DNA of 64,000 bases. Source: Sporosarcina pasteurii (GTDB lineage: Bacteria > Bacillota > Bacilli > Bacillales_A > Planococcaceae). Positions within the stretch are counted from its first letter, which is position 1. Each line of letters opens with the position of its first letter. Below the pieces are notes generated by a model. That model had not been told where the DNA came from. It did not search any database and was given only the letters and a program-made list of their open reading frames with translations. The translations under genes and the position numbers were made by a program. Shown here piece by piece: positions 40,719-50,773 of this stretch. Location: positions 2,914,001 to 2,978,000 of the forward strand of contig NZ_CP160452.1 of the NCBI RefSeq assembly GCF_041295575.1, in the 5' to 3' direction.

Positions 40719-41545
40719 TCGGATTCTACCTCCACAACTTTGCGATTTGTCAGTTTAAGCGCCTCTTGCATCCCTTTTCTTAGAGTACTCGTTGTTGTAA
40801 AGTCATTCAGCTCGATTCCTAACGCAACTATCGTTTGAGCAATTTCAGGGCGAATTCCGACTAACATACATTTTGCTCCGACTAGTCGAACTGCATCCGC
40901 CGCTTGAATAATATGATGGGCCACCATAGTATCGACCACCGGGACACCCGTAATATCTAGCAACACAACGTCGGCACGTTGCTTAACGACACCTTCCAAT
41001 AAGTTTTCCATAATTAACTTAGCACGGTCCGTGTCGATTGTCCCAACTAATGGCATGACTGATATTTTATCGAAAACCGGAATCAGGGAAGCCGATAATT
41101 CTTGTAAAGCAATTTTTTGTAAACTTACCGTACGCTCCCACTCAACAGAATACGCATCAATGATGCTATCTCGTAAAGGATTAATCCAATAGGAAAAGAT
41201 TTTCATATATCTTCTCAAATTGGTGTTATTAATAATGCCTTCTTCCTCCAAGATTTCAAATGTTACATCTGAGAAGTTTTCGATCGATTTATTGACAAAC
41301 TTCATAGACCAACCAAAACGAACAACTTTTTCGGCGAACTCAGATAACTTCTCATGGTTTGCATCTTCAGTAGTTGATAAATTAGACGTCATGAGTTCCG
41401 CAAATTCTCTACTCGTTTTATCCACTACTTCTTCAGGCATATACTGGAAAAAACGCTCTCCTTTAACCTCTGTCATTCTCTGTTGCCATTTCCGCAAAAT
41501 TTCATCCATATGATTATTTATATTGACTGCTAGTTTCTTATTCAT
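40715..41545 (-). CDS. rsbR: Stressosome sensor RsbR
   Basis: A protein of about 276 residues with an N-terminal non-heme globin-like sensing domain (to about 140) and a C-terminal STAS domain ([28 protein letters not shown]). The start is uncertain: ATG 41545 has a GGGAGG site 15 bases upstream, which is far, and an ATT start nearer the site is possible. The frame runs to 41575. Confidence 0.92.
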   Translation of the reverse strand: MNKKLAVNINNHMDEILRKWQQRMTEVKGERFFQYMPEEVVDKTSREFAELMTSNLSTTEDANHEKLSEFAEKVVRFGWSMKFVNKSIENFSDVTFEILEEEGIINNTNLRRYMKIFSYWINPLRDSIIDAYSVEWERTVSLQKIALQELSASLIPVFDKISVMPLVGTIDTDRAKLIMENLLEGVVKQRADVVLLDITGVPVVDTMVAHHIIQAADAVRLVGAKCMLVGIRPEIAQTIVALGIELNDFTTTSTLRKGMQEALKLTNRKVVEVESE

Positions 41546-41645
41546 GATTGTTTTAATTGACCTCCCTATCCCCAATTTATTAATTTATTTATATTTTTAT
41601 TGTATCGAATTCTATTGTGGAATACACGTATTTTATTCAAACAAT

Positions 41646-41686
41646 TGAAAAAACATCACAGATAAAAATCCGTGATGTTTCTTTTT
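41646..41686 (-). terminator. Terminator of mazEF
   Basis: On the minus strand AAACATCACGGAT pairs with TGTGATGTTT and is followed by TTTT, between mazF and rsbR. This separates the toxin pair from the sigB module. Confidence 0.85.
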
Positions 41687-41693
41687 ATGTATA

Positions 41694-42044
41694 TCAAAAT
41701 TTTACGAGCCCAAAACTTACTTCTAATGCTTCGTCGACTTTTTCCATCAACATTTCATCAAGATGCGTAATTTTATCAGTTAACCTCGACTTATCAATCG
41801 TGCGGACTTGTTCGAGCAGGATTACAGAGTCCCGCTCGAATTGATACTTTTCCGCATCGATTTCTACATGTGTCGGCAACTTTGCTTTCTGAATCTGTGC
41901 AGTAATGGCTGCGATAATTACAGTTGGACTAAACCGGTTCCCAATGTCATTTTGTATGACAAGGACCGGTCTGGTACCCCCTTGCTCAGAACCAACGACC
42001 GGCGACAGGTCTGCAAAAAAGACGTCTCCTCGTTTTATTGCCAA
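41694..42044 (-). CDS. mazF: Endoribonuclease toxin MazF (NdoA)
   Basis: A 116-residue MazF mRNA interferase, nearly identical in layout to B. subtilis NdoA, which cuts at [23 protein letters not shown], catalytic R25 (GGTRPVL) and T48 (AAIT) are present. The start is TTG 42044, eight bases after GGAGG, giving the usual 116 residues; the longer frame to 42119 overlaps mazE. Confidence 0.95.
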   Translation of the reverse strand: MAIKRGDVFFADLSPVVGSEQGGTRPVLVIQNDIGNRFSPTVIIAAITAQIQKAKLPTHVEIDAEKYQFERDSVILLEQVRTIDKSRLTDKITHLDEMLMEKVDEALEVSFGLVKF

Positions 42045-42048
42045 ATTT

Positions 42049-42330
42049 TCATCCTCCGCTAACGAGACGTTCCACTGTGTGCTGAGCTTCAAATTCCACA
42101 TGTAAACATTCCGTGGCAATTTTTAAGTTAATTTGCGACATTTCAACATACCCTTTCATCATGGCCTCTCGAATTGCCTCAGGTTCATGATTGGTCTCAT
42201 AGCGTTTTGTCGAAATATATACAAAATCCCCTCGCTCCTGCCCTTGGTGGACGACCGTATGTTCATTTTCATTCAACATTCGTTTCGGAATTTTAACAAT
42301 AACCTCTCTCATGCTTTTCTTTGCACGCAA
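42049..42330 (-). CDS. mazE: MazE-type antitoxin (NdoAI)
   Basis: A 93-residue antitoxin of the NdoAI type, same length as in B. subtilis. The C-terminal toxin-binding part is conserved ([24 protein letters not shown]). The N-terminal DNA-binding part ([18 protein letters not shown]) differs from the usual ribbon-helix-helix sequence as I remember it. The start is TTG 42330 after GGAGGT by seven bases. It is four bases from mazF. Confidence 0.9.
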   Translation of the reverse strand: MRAKKSMREVIVKIPKRMLNENEHTVVHQGQERGDFVYISTKRYETNHEPEAIREAMMKGYVEMSQINLKIATECLHVEFEAQHTVERLVSGG

Positions 42331-42474
42331 CGTCAGCACCTCCAACAAACCCGTTCACTCTACTATCTTCTCCTCAATCATAGCATTAATTGATAGAGTT
42401 GAGAAGGCATATTTAGAGTTTGTTTGACAATTAACTACATAACGAGTGATTCATTGTCGAAAGTGCCCACATTT

Positions 42475-43602
42475 CTAATCCTCTTCCTGATAAACCCTTG
42501 GAACCCGACTTGTAAATGACACTGCAATTTCATAAGGTATTGTGCCAATACGATCAGCCCATTCTTCTATCGTGATCTCTTCATCGCCTTGTTTACCAAT
42601 AAACACAACTTTTTCACCGACAGGCATTTCCTCTGGCAGTTTTACCATACATTGGTCCATACAAATCGTTCCGACAATCGGCATTCTCTTGCCGTTAATA
42701 AGAACTTCTTGACCACGTAATCCACGTTTCAAACCATCTGCATATCCCATGGGAATGGTCCCAATCCATTCCTCTGAAGAAGTTTTATAAGTGGCACCGT
42801 AACCAATGTGATAATCCTTTGCTAACTTTTTTACAAACGACAGTTCACTTTCGATTGACAAAGATTTTTTTAGTTGAAAAGGTAAATTCTCCTGTACATA
42901 GTCGGACGGAGCAATGCCGTACATACTAATCCCAAACCGAACCGCATCAAATCCGTACTCCGGATAAAGCAAAGTAGCTGCACTATTCGAAGCATGGACA
43001 ATACGCGGTTTTTTAGGAAACAAGTTGACGAATCTTACAAATCGCTCACTTTGTTCTTTTGTGGTTATGCTGCATTCTTCGTCCGCACAAGGAAAATGCG
43101 TAAATACCCCATCTAATTCACAATGAGTCATTTTCTCAATTAACTGCATGATCGTTTGAAGTTCTTGTTCATCCCTTACACCTATCCTACCCATTCCACA
43201 GTCAATTTTGACATGAATTTTAAGTTTTTCATTAAAACTTTTTTGCTCATGCTGTATTTCTCTTAACCAAGCTTCATCTGTAACTGTCACGGCTACCCCT
43301 AATTCAGCTGCTTTCTTGGCAAATGAAACAGGGGACGGAGCCATAACAAGAATCTCGCTTGTGATGCCATTTTCTCTTAGGTAAACCGCCTCATCCGGGG
43401 TAGCAACCGAAACCATTGCCGCCCCAGACTGAAGCGCTGCTCGAGCAATTTCTACAATGCCGTGACCATATCCATCTGCTTTTACAACTGCTATAATCGC
43501 AGTTTCTTCTCTTAAATAATTCCTTAAAGCCTTTATATTCTCTTTGATTGCCCCGACATCGATGATTGCCTTCGTCGGTCGATAATAGTGCGTACTCGCC
43601 AT
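42475..43602 (-). CDS. alr: Alanine racemase
   Basis: A 375-residue fold-type III PLP enzyme that makes D-alanine for the cell wall. The PLP lysine is K41 in VVKADGYGHG. The C-terminal catalytic tyrosine region (YHIGYGATY) and TICMDQCMV are seen. GAGGG stands before the ATG. D-Ala made here feeds Ddl and MurF encoded later in the window. Confidence 0.97.
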   Translation of the reverse strand: MASTHYYRPTKAIIDVGAIKENIKALRNYLREETAIIAVVKADGYGHGIVEIARAALQSGAAMVSVATPDEAVYLRENGITSEILVMAPSPVSFAKKAAELGVAVTVTDEAWLREIQHEQKSFNEKLKIHVKIDCGMGRIGVRDEQELQTIMQLIEKMTHCELDGVFTHFPCADEECSITTKEQSERFVRFVNLFPKKPRIVHASNSAATLLYPEYGFDAVRFGISMYGIAPSDYVQENLPFQLKKSLSIESELSFVKKLAKDYHIGYGATYKTSSEEWIGTIPMGYADGLKRGLRGQEVLINGKRMPIVGTICMDQCMVKLPEEMPVGEKVVFIGKQGDEEITIEEWADRIGTIPYEIAVSFTSRVPRVYQEED

Positions 43603-43692
43603 GTCAAATCCCTCGTTTTATGGTGTAGTACATTCTATTATCTGATTATTGACCCAACCTCGTCAACTATATCTTTATTTATCTTAAAAAAG

Positions 43693-44790
43693 TTACTTCA
43701 TTTCACCGGCAGACATAGACAGCGCAACTTCAATCATTTCATCTCTCGTCAGCATGTCAGATGCAATGAAAAACGAAATGCCGTCACTTTCCCATCGGAT
43801 AGATTTGTCCGTAATAGCTGCGACTGTAAAACCTAGGTCAACCGGGTCACCATCCATAGAAACGGGCAGTGAATTATCAGATGGCATGGCACGCTCTTGA
43901 ACAATCGTATACTTTTTCGCATCTCCAAATGTCATAAAAATGCGCGTACCACTCTCGGTTTTAACTGCTTCTTCATCGATTAATGTAACGCCTTCCCATT
44001 CAACAGTTGGATAGTACGTATTAAAGCTCGTTTGCTCATCGCTACTATCTGCTTCCGTACCCTCGTCTTCTGTGTTCGCCTCTTCATCTTCAGATTCTAC
44101 ACCTTCAGCTTCTGCACCTTCAGCTTCTGCATCTGCTTTCGGATCTTTCTGCGGTTTTTCTTCATCAGCACTTTGTTCTACAGCATAATCTTCTGTTTGT
44201 CTGTCAGTGCCGAGTGTAATCTTTTTAAACGTAATCTTAATTTGTTCCTCTTTGTTTTCATCCAAGATTGAGACATGTTTTGGCAATAACGTTTTCTTAT
44301 CGATATGAATTTCTTGTGTCGGCAACACTTTCTTATGATTGTTTCTTGTGACCGTCTCAAAAATATACGTCTTGTCTTCCTCTGTCATCGTCGCATTCGC
44401 ATCCGCTATAATATCTTCAGACAATGAGCCGATTAAGTAAGCTTGACTATTTTGCTCAGGCCAGTCACTTTGAAACTTGTACGTCTTGCCAAGTGAAGGT
44501 GCGACGACGAAAACGCCATCTTCATTTCGCACAATCATTTGAGAATCTCCACTACCGTCTTGTGTTACATTGACCCGATAAAAATCAGGTTTCGTGTGCC
44601 AAACTTCAACATCATACACCCGCGGTTCGGCACCCGTCTTAATTTCCATCGTTGCTTGAAGCTCATACCCCTTAGTGTCATTCCATTTGCCACTAAGTTT
44701 CTTCGTGACATCTTCTTTTGATGGTGTTCCACACGCTGCGAGGACAACTGCAACTACAACTAACATTAGAGCTAATATTCGGCTACGCAA
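43693..44790 (-). CDS. ydcC: LolA-fold lipoprotein, YdcC-like
   Basis: A lipoprotein of about 365 residues with a signal helix ending in the lipobox LAAC at about C20. A LolA/DUF4367-type beta domain follows (YRVNVTQDGSG, TYKFQSDWPEQ). A very acidic insert of about 45 residues, rich in Glu/Ala/Asp, lies at about 210-255. B. subtilis YdcC occupies the same place and is annotated as sporulation-related. The start may be ATG 44799, directly against AAAGG, or the better spaced TTG 44790. Confidence 0.85.
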   Translation of the reverse strand: MRSRILALMLVVVAVVLAACGTPSKEDVTKKLSGKWNDTKGYELQATMEIKTGAEPRVYDVEVWHTKPDFYRVNVTQDGSGDSQMIVRNEDGVFVVAPSLGKTYKFQSDWPEQNSQAYLIGSLSEDIIADANATMTEEDKTYIFETVTRNNHKKVLPTQEIHIDKKTLLPKHVSILDENKEEQIKITFKKITLGTDRQTEDYAVEQSADEEKPQKDPKADAEAEGAEAEGVESEDEEANTEDEGTEADSSDEQTSFNTYYPTVEWEGVTLIDEEAVKTESGTRIFMTFGDAKKYTIVQERAMPSDNSLPVSMDGDPVDLGFTVAAITDKSIRWESDGISFFIASDMLTRDEMIEVALSMSAGEMK

Positions 44791-44848
44791 ATTGTTCATC
44801 CTTTCTCATTTCAATCGGATAATGCATCTTATGAGGAAGGTTTATCAT

Positions 44849-45202
44849 TTATGCTTGCAAGATGACTTGGGCAGCCGCAATATTTTTTGTATGTGTAATT
44901 GAAATAAAACCATTCGCGACAGTCCCTTTAAATGCTAGTTCAGGTTTCCCCTCTGGATTAGGGAGAATTTCAATATGAATAAAATTACATTTTTCACCGA
45001 TTCCGGTGCCTAGCGCTTTTGCAAACGCCTCTTTTCCCGCAAAACGTCCAGCAAGAAATTCAACTTGGCGATGACCGTGATAAGACTCGTAAATTTCCAA
45101 CTCCTTTTCCGTTAAAATTCGGGCTCTAAACTTGGGCGATTTCGCATCTAAACTTGCGATACGATCAAGTTCAACGACGTCCAATCCGATTCCTGTAATC
45201 AC
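44849..45202 (-). CDS. acpS: Holo-[acyl-carrier-protein] synthase
   Basis: A 117-residue enzyme that attaches 4'-phosphopantetheine to acyl carrier protein. GIGLDVVELDRI and LAGRFAGKEAFAKALGTGIG are the family motifs. The GTG start follows GGAAAGGAG. It is divergent from the rhomboid gene. Confidence 0.96.
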   Translation of the reverse strand: MITGIGLDVVELDRIASLDAKSPKFRARILTEKELEIYESYHGHRQVEFLAGRFAGKEAFAKALGTGIGEKCNFIHIEILPNPEGKPELAFKGTVANGFISITHTKNIAAAQVILQA

Positions 45203-45268
45203 GAAACCGACTCCTTTCCTTTATGTAATAAAAATATGTATAATGGAATAACAGATTGAGGTGAAAAA

Positions 45269-45880
45269 ATGTTTACCCGTAGAGAAAGCTTTTCCGAATA
45301 CATTCGATTTTATCCAGTTATATCAATTTTACTTGCGCTAAATATTGGTATTTTTATCTTAACTTGGCTCCCAGGTATTGGAGGCCTTGTTTATTACGGC
45401 GGAATGGGTTCTAATGCTGCAATCGCAACAGGTGAATGGTGGCGATTTTTCACACCGATGTTTTTACACTTAGGATTTATGCATATTTTATTTAATATGT
45501 TCTGTTTGTTTGTATTTGGTCCTGAACTAGAAAAAATCATCGGGAAAATGCGCTTTATTACCCTATATTTGTTGTCAGGCCTATTCGCAAACGTAGCAAC
45601 GTTTTTTATCCACGATTATGATTATAATCATGTCGGCGCAAGTGGTGCCATTTTCGGCCTATTTGGCGCATACGGTGCGCTCGTTTATTATACAAAACAT
45701 GCATTGCCTCAATTACGTCAAGTCATTTTACCAATTATCGCAATTAGTGTCGTGATGACATTTCTACAGCCGAATGTAAATGTTACCGCTCATATCACTG
45801 GATTGATTGTCGGCTTTATAATCGGGCTTAGTTACTTTAACCCTAAACGAATTGTAAGTTGGCGAAAACCAAATCGATAA
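45269..45880 (+). CDS. ydcA: Rhomboid family intramembrane serine protease, YdcA-like
   Basis: A 203-residue six-helix rhomboid. The catalytic Ser lies in GASGAIFG, the His in NVTAHITG, and the conserved HILFNMFCLFVFG helix is present. The substrates are unknown. RBS GAGGTG precedes the ATG. Confidence 0.92.
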   Translation: MFTRRESFSEYIRFYPVISILLALNIGIFILTWLPGIGGLVYYGGMGSNAAIATGEWWRFFTPMFLHLGFMHILFNMFCLFVFGPELEKIIGKMRFITLYLLSGLFANVATFFIHDYDYNHVGASGAIFGLFGAYGALVYYTKHALPQLRQVILPIIAISVVMTFLQPNVNVTAHITGLIVGFIIGLSYFNPKRIVSWRKPNR

Positions 45881-45891
45881 TGTATCAGATG

Positions 45892-45938
45892 AAAAACAAG
45901 CGAAGGATGACGATGACCGATTCCTTCGCTTGTTTTTA
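45892..45938. terminator. Bidirectional rho-independent terminator
   Basis: A perfect 14-bp stem (AAACAAGCGAAGGA / TCCTTCGCTTGTTT) lies between the convergent rhomboid gene and ydbT. Confidence 0.92.
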
Positions 45939-47447
45939 TTGCTCCACTTCTAATACTCCCTCAACAACCGCTTCACGTGCAGGTTCATACCACGCAAGAA
46001 TTTGTTCCGCTTCCTCTTCTTCCATATGTTTCACTTGTGCATAAAAAGCACCCATCCCTGATTTTACAGCCGCAGAAACGGTTGCGACTTTTCTTTTTCG
46101 ATGAAAATAATTTTGTTTCATTTCCATCGATTGAATCCGTTTTTTCATCATATACACTGTCTGTAAACTAAACATTCTAAAGCGCATCGTTAACTGATTT
46201 CCCTTAATTTCATAAGCTGCCGAGCGATGGTGCCACAACCCCCAGGAAATAACAGCAGGGATGATAAGGAAAGAAAATAATCCAAATGGAAAGAAAAAAT
46301 ATGACAATGCCGCGATGACTGGAACCATCCATACAAACTCAATCCGATAATAAAAACGCTTGCTTCGTGCTGGTAACTGATTTGTAGGTTCATCTAAAAT
46401 AAGCTCAGGAAATAACTCCTGTAACGGTGTATTGATTGCTTTCCTCTTTACGATTGGCAATAAATTAATCTTTGCACCCTCACCTGTAATGCCGCCCCCA
46501 GCATTATCAATGACCACATTCGCATAACCGAATAACTTTCGGAACGGATTTTCTACAATGCGTACACTTTGCACACGATTTAACGGTACTGTTATCCTTT
46601 TTTTCTCTAACAACCCACGTGTAATCACGATATCTTCATAATCAATTTGAACAGTAAATCCATAATACGCAAAAAATGTCATCGCCACAGAAATTCCCCA
46701 AATGATGAGTAAAACTAAAAAGACAGCTATGGCAACTATTAATAAACCCGACTTGATAAACCCCGAAACCTCTCTGTATGCCCACTCAATTGGAAGCACA
46801 TCCGCAAATTGCGATAGAAAGATTACCGCACCGGAAATAATTAACCCAACACCGCCAGACGTCGTGGCCAAAACGAGCAAATCTTTTCCAGACATCGTAA
46901 AAATCTTCTTCGTCGGCGGTTCACTTGCAACCTCAAATTCTTCTTCAAATTCATCATCGATCGTTACACTTTGAACTTTCCTCTTCTTCGCCTCAGCCAT
47001 CTCTTTTTCAATGACATTTGCAGCGTCTTTCGTAATCGCCGTTAATTCTGCCTCAGCTTTTAATGACGCAGATCCCCCTGCCGTCTCCACACTTACTTTC
47101 ACTAAATTAAACGGACGATGCAAAATCCCTTCCGTATAATCAAGACTTTGAATCCTGTCAAAAGGAATATATCGTTTCTTTTTCACAAATAATCCGTACT
47201 CTATCCGCAATTCATCATCTTCAAACCAATAGACGTAACGCTTCCATTTAATAATGCCAGTCACGAAAAACACGATAATGGAGAATCCAAAAATAATAAA
47301 CGTTAAATAATCGAGATACCATTTTCCAGTGTCATTAATCCCATTCGCAAAAACGAGGATAAGAATTGGAACAATCATCTCTCTCAAAGTTCTCAAAACA
47401 GACATGACCGCCGTAATCCAGTGTAGCTGGTAACGCGTCTTAGACAT
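45936..47447 (-). CDS. ydbT: PH-domain membrane protein, YdbT-like
   Basis: A protein of about 503 residues with three bacterial PH-like (DUF304) domains, each after a pair of membrane helices. Repeats such as DRIQSLDYTEGILHRPFNLVK and NRVQSVRIVENPFRKLFGY (shortened) are the domain signature. It pairs with YdbS in the same operon. YdbST has been linked to antimicrobial-peptide resistance in Bacillus; that link is from memory. I prefer ATG 47447 by spacing to GGGTGGCGG. It overlaps ydbS. Confidence 0.9.
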   Translation of the reverse strand: MSKTRYQLHWITAVMSVLRTLREMIVPILILVFANGINDTGKWYLDYLTFIIFGFSIIVFFVTGIIKWKRYVYWFEDDELRIEYGLFVKKKRYIPFDRIQSLDYTEGILHRPFNLVKVSVETAGGSASLKAEAELTAITKDAANVIEKEMAEAKKRKVQSVTIDDEFEEEFEVASEPPTKKIFTMSGKDLLVLATTSGGVGLIISGAVIFLSQFADVLPIEWAYREVSGFIKSGLLIVAIAVFLVLLIIWGISVAMTFFAYYGFTVQIDYEDIVITRGLLEKKRITVPLNRVQSVRIVENPFRKLFGYANVVIDNAGGGITGEGAKINLLPIVKRKAINTPLQELFPELILDEPTNQLPARSKRFYYRIEFVWMVPVIAALSYFFFPFGLFSFLIIPAVISWGLWHHRSAAYEIKGNQLTMRFRMFSLQTVYMMKKRIQSMEMKQNYFHRKRKVATVSAAVKSGMGAFYAQVKHMEEEEAEQILAWYEPAREAVVEGVLEVEQ

Positions 47448-47919
47448 CATCATCCGCCACCCTTGCAAGTGTTGAAATACGGCTTCTTAGTTCATCCGCC
47501 TCTTCAACAATGAGCGCTGGAATTTCATGATTCGTCGCCGCTGTTGAAATTGTAATCCCCGCCAAGTTATATTTCCTTAATATGGGCCCTTGCGAAGTAT
47601 CGACATGCTGAACCCGAACCATCGGAATGAGCGTTCTTTTCACAATAAACAACCCATGTTGTAATTCAATTTCAGATTCCCGTACCTCATACCGCCACCG
47701 CAACCATTTAATTTTCGGGAATAAATAAACAAACAAATATGCATAAGCAATAACGATGATCCCAGCAATACCATATATGTACCACGACCACTCAAATATG
47801 TATGCTAAAACGCCTGCGCCGATTGCTACTAATAACACAAAGAAAGTTTGTATGATTCCATATAATCTCCAAACACGCAGACCTTTTTCTGAAATCCGAT
47901 TAATTGGCTGTCTCCTCAA
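47440..47919 (-). CDS. ydbS: PH-domain membrane protein, YdbS-like
   Basis: A 159-residue protein with two membrane helices followed by one DUF304 PH-like domain (GLFIVKRTLIPMVRVQHVDT). It is the partner of YdbT. TTG 47919 is eight bases after AAAGGAG; GTG 47928 lies inside that site. The stop overlaps ydbT. Confidence 0.88.
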   Translation of the reverse strand: MRRQPINRISEKGLRVWRLYGIIQTFFVLLVAIGAGVLAYIFEWSWYIYGIAGIIVIAYAYLFVYLFPKIKWLRWRYEVRESEIELQHGLFIVKRTLIPMVRVQHVDTSQGPILRKYNLAGITISTAATNHEIPALIVEEADELRSRISTLARVADDDV

Positions 47920-48042
47920 AATAAGCACTCCTTTTCTTTCACTTCTTCTATTCTATACGAAAAATCAGACAAAATGTTTCATGTTTTAATTTATTCAGCT
48001 TTCCCCATCAATAGAGATTTCAAATTAAACTATGTCATGAAA

Positions 48043-48081
48043 CTAAAAAACCGAAATTGCCGCGAGAGCAATTTCGGTTTG
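48043..48081 (-). terminator. Terminator of cshA
   Basis: On the minus strand a perfect stem AAACCGAAATTGC / GCAATTTCGGTTT is followed by TTTTAG. Confidence 0.9.
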
Positions 48082-48091
48082 GGGATATTGT

Positions 48092-49594
48092 TTATGATTC
48101 AGATGGACGTCTTGAACGACCTCTGCCGCGATTTCCACCTTCGCGACCGCGACGTGATCCGCCACCGCCACCACGTCCGTCACGACTACGACTACCGCCA
48201 CCACGTGCTGGACGACGACCGCCGCCACGATTTCCTTTATAACCTCCGCGGTCACCACGTCGGTTATTTCTGGATGGAAGTGGACGTTCTTCTGTAATTT
48301 TAACAGGTGTGTCATCTGGCTCGCGCGTCATGTTTTTCAGCGCTGCTGCCACAACTTCTAATGCGTCATGATCTTTCAATAAGTTTGATGCAAGTTGCTT
48401 ATAATCATGAAGTTCGTTTTTCTGAATAATTTCAGTTAATTGTTCAACCGCAAGACGCTGTTGACCTAATAACGCCTCGTCTGAAGTCGGCGGAACTAAT
48501 GGCGTCATACGCTTTTTCGTCGTTTCTTCAACGATTCGTAAGTAACCCATTTCACGTGGCGTTACGAATGTAACAGCTACACCATTTTTCCCAGCACGCC
48601 CCGTACGCCCGATACGGTGAACGTAACTTTCAGGATCTTGTGGAATATCAAAGTTATAAACATGTGTGACACCTGAAATATCTAATCCACGTGCCGCAAC
48701 GTCTGTTGCCACTAAGATATCAATTTTTCCTTCTTTAAACTGACGAAGAACTGACATTCTTTTCGCTTGTGTTAAATCACCATGGATTCCTTCCGCTAGA
48801 TAACCGCGGATTGTAAGTGCATGGGAAAGTTCATCGACACGACGTTTCGTACGTCCGAAAACAATTGCCAATTCAGGCTGATGAACGTTTAATACGCGTG
48901 AAAGAATATCAAACTTTTCGCGTTCTTGTGCTTTTACAAAGAACTGTTCAATATTTTCTACGGTCATTGCTTTTGATTTAATTTTAACGACTTCTGGTTC
49001 TTTCATAAACGTTTCTGCAATTTTACGAATAGGTGCAGGCATTGTTGCTGAGAACAATAATGTTTGACGTTCTTCCGGAACAGCTGCCATAATCGCATTA
49101 ATGTCTTCGATGAAGCCCATATTTAGCATTTCATCTGCTTCGTCTAATACTAATGTTTGAACATTGTCTAATTTAATTGTTTTACGTTTAATATGGTCAA
49201 GTAAACGTCCTGGCGTCCCGACAATAATTTGTGGGTTGTTGCGCAGCGCACGAATTTGTCGACTGATATCTTGCCCACCGTAAACAGATAAAACTTTCGC
49301 ACGTTTATCGTTTCCGATTCGGTATAGTTCTTCTGAAACTTGAATTGCTAACTCACGTGTTGGCGCAATTACAAGTGCTTGAATTGAACGGTTACTTGTA
49401 TCAATGTTCTCGATAATTGGAACACCAAATGCAGTCGTCTTCCCCGTCCCTGTTTGTGCTTGACCGATAATGTCTCGTCCTTCTAACCCAAGTTTAATTG
49501 TACCTTCTTGGATAGGTGTTGCTTCTTCAAACCCCATGCGGGCTAAAGAGCGTTGTGTTGATTCGCTAATATTTAGCTCTGAAAATTTAGTCAA
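48092..49594 (-). CDS. cshA: DEAD-box RNA helicase CshA
   Basis: A 500-residue ATP-dependent RNA helicase. The Q motif [25 protein letters not shown] and HRIGRTGR are intact. The C-terminal tail from about 430 is rich in Arg/Gly (RGG boxes). CshA helps RNA decay and cold growth. The TTG start lies 11 bases after GGAG. A long upstream leader may control it. Confidence 0.95.
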   Translation of the reverse strand: MTKFSELNISESTQRSLARMGFEEATPIQEGTIKLGLEGRDIIGQAQTGTGKTTAFGVPIIENIDTSNRSIQALVIAPTRELAIQVSEELYRIGNDKRAKVLSVYGGQDISRQIRALRNNPQIIVGTPGRLLDHIKRKTIKLDNVQTLVLDEADEMLNMGFIEDINAIMAAVPEERQTLLFSATMPAPIRKIAETFMKEPEVVKIKSKAMTVENIEQFFVKAQEREKFDILSRVLNVHQPELAIVFGRTKRRVDELSHALTIRGYLAEGIHGDLTQAKRMSVLRQFKEGKIDILVATDVAARGLDISGVTHVYNFDIPQDPESYVHRIGRTGRAGKNGVAVTFVTPREMGYLRIVEETTKKRMTPLVPPTSDEALLGQQRLAVEQLTEIIQKNELHDYKQLASNLLKDHDALEVVAAALKNMTREPDDTPVKITEERPLPSRNNRRGDRGGYKGNRGGGRRPARGGGSRSRDGRGGGGGSRRGREGGNRGRGRSRRPSES

Positions 49595-49828
49595 AACTTT
49601 TCAATCTCCTTTTTCTTCATTTGACAATTGGTTACATTTGCAAATGAAAGCGCGGCAAACTCGAGCCAGTCTATTTATAAAGGGAACGTTTCCGATATTT
49701 ACATCCTCTGTAGATAAAACTTTTTAAGAAGTTCACTTAGAGTGTATAGTTGAATGGGAAAGCCCGGTCTTTGCCGAGCGGTTCGACCAACGAACAATGG
49801 TTAATTATCGATGAACAAACCGGTTAAT
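49595..49828 (-). promoter_or_regulatory. Long 5' leader region of cshA
   Basis: About 230 bp with no gene. On the minus strand it contains the hairpin GCTCGG/CCGGGC near 49770. A terminator stands at its start. Cold-induced helicase genes often have long structured leaders. No riboswitch class is recognised. Confidence 0.4.
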
Positions 49829-49862
49829 TCAAAAAAAGTACTCTTCCCTTAAATGAAGAGTT
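49829..49862 (-). terminator. Terminator-like hairpin upstream of cshA
   Basis: On the minus strand ACTCTTC pairs with GAAGAGT and is followed by CTTTTTTT. It is 180 bp past the esterase gene, which already has its own terminator. The stretch between (49863-50045) could be a small RNA; nothing else is recognised in it. Confidence 0.55.
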
Positions 49863-50045
49863 CCGTGAAATGTATCCAATGCTCATTAGAGTGTACCACG
49901 CGAAATCTTCACCTGCAATAAAATTGCATAACAATACCATATTTAGACAATTATAAAAACATCCACCGACTCCTCGGCAACAATCATAGTATTGACGTTT
50001 TTTCACTTATTATTTACTTAACAATATAAATTGAACTTACCCCAA

Positions 50046-50084
50046 TTTAAAAAACATCTAACCTCAGAACTTCAAGGTTAGATG
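50046..50084 (-). terminator. Terminator of the ddl-murF-esterase operon
   Basis: On the minus strand CATCTAACCT pairs perfectly with AGGTTAGATG and is followed by TTTTTT. The stop codon lies inside the stem. Confidence 0.92.
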
Positions 50085-50773
50085 CCGATTCTCATAAATT
50101 GGAGTACTTCTGAAAACCATTGTTGGTTATCTGCACTATAGCATATATGATGTTTACCAGTTGGGGATGTGACGAGTAACTTTCTACTTGATCCAAGCTC
50201 TTTGTACAAATGCGTTGCCGCATGAAGCGGTACAATCCCGTCTTTTTCACCTTGAACGATACATACTGGACATGTAATCTGCTCATAATAAGGCTTAACT
50301 GTTTTGACAATCTTTAGAAACTCAAACGTTGCTCTAAGTGGTGTGTTCGTTAATTTGTAGTTATACAAATGATAAAACGTATTGGGCGTGTACTTCTTCG
50401 TAATCGATTCCGTCAACATAATACGAACGTCATCCAGAAGAACGAGAGGGCTAATATATTTTGCAGCCGCGCTTAAAAGGATGAGTTTATCAACTGGATA
50501 GCGTAATGCAAGATACATGGAGATTAAACCACCCATCGAAAAACCTACAACAATAACACGGTCCACCCTTTTCCTTAGTTTTCGCATCGCAAGTTCCGCT
50601 TCCATTAACCAATTTTGGGCGGACACATTCCCCAAATCGAGCGTCACTCCATGCCCAGGTAAAGTGGGCACTTCAACGCACCAATCCGTATGTTTCTTTA
50701 CATATGTAACGAGCGGTTGCACTTCATATGTCCCGCCCGTAAAACCGTGAATAAATAAAACGCCTGTTTTCAC
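50078..50773 (-). CDS. Carboxylesterase, Est30-like
   Basis: A 231-residue alpha/beta hydrolase similar to Geobacillus Est30. The oxyanion loop is HGFTGG, the nucleophile in GFSMGG, the acid in GEKDGIV and the histidine in GKHHICY. It hydrolyses short-chain esters; the natural substrate is unknown. The GTG start overlaps the murF stop (GTGA), so it is in the cell-wall operon. Confidence 0.88.
   Translation of the reverse strand: MKTGVLFIHGFTGGTYEVQPLVTYVKKHTDWCVEVPTLPGHGVTLDLGNVSAQNWLMEAELAMRKLRKRVDRVIVVGFSMGGLISMYLALRYPVDKLILLSAAAKYISPLVLLDDVRIMLTESITKKYTPNTFYHLYNYKLTNTPLRATFEFLKIVKTVKPYYEQITCPVCIVQGEKDGIVPLHAATHLYKELGSSRKLLVTSPTGKHHICYSADNQQWFSEVLQFMRIGI

Noticed and set aside
41694..42330. 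mazEF as a recently acquired defence element
   Set aside because: It stands in the conserved alr-ndoAI-ndoA-rsbR order of Bacillales, so it is a core chromosomal pair.
48043..48315. Open frames opposite the cshA C-terminus
   Set aside because: They arise from the repetitive Arg/Gly codons of the helicase tail.
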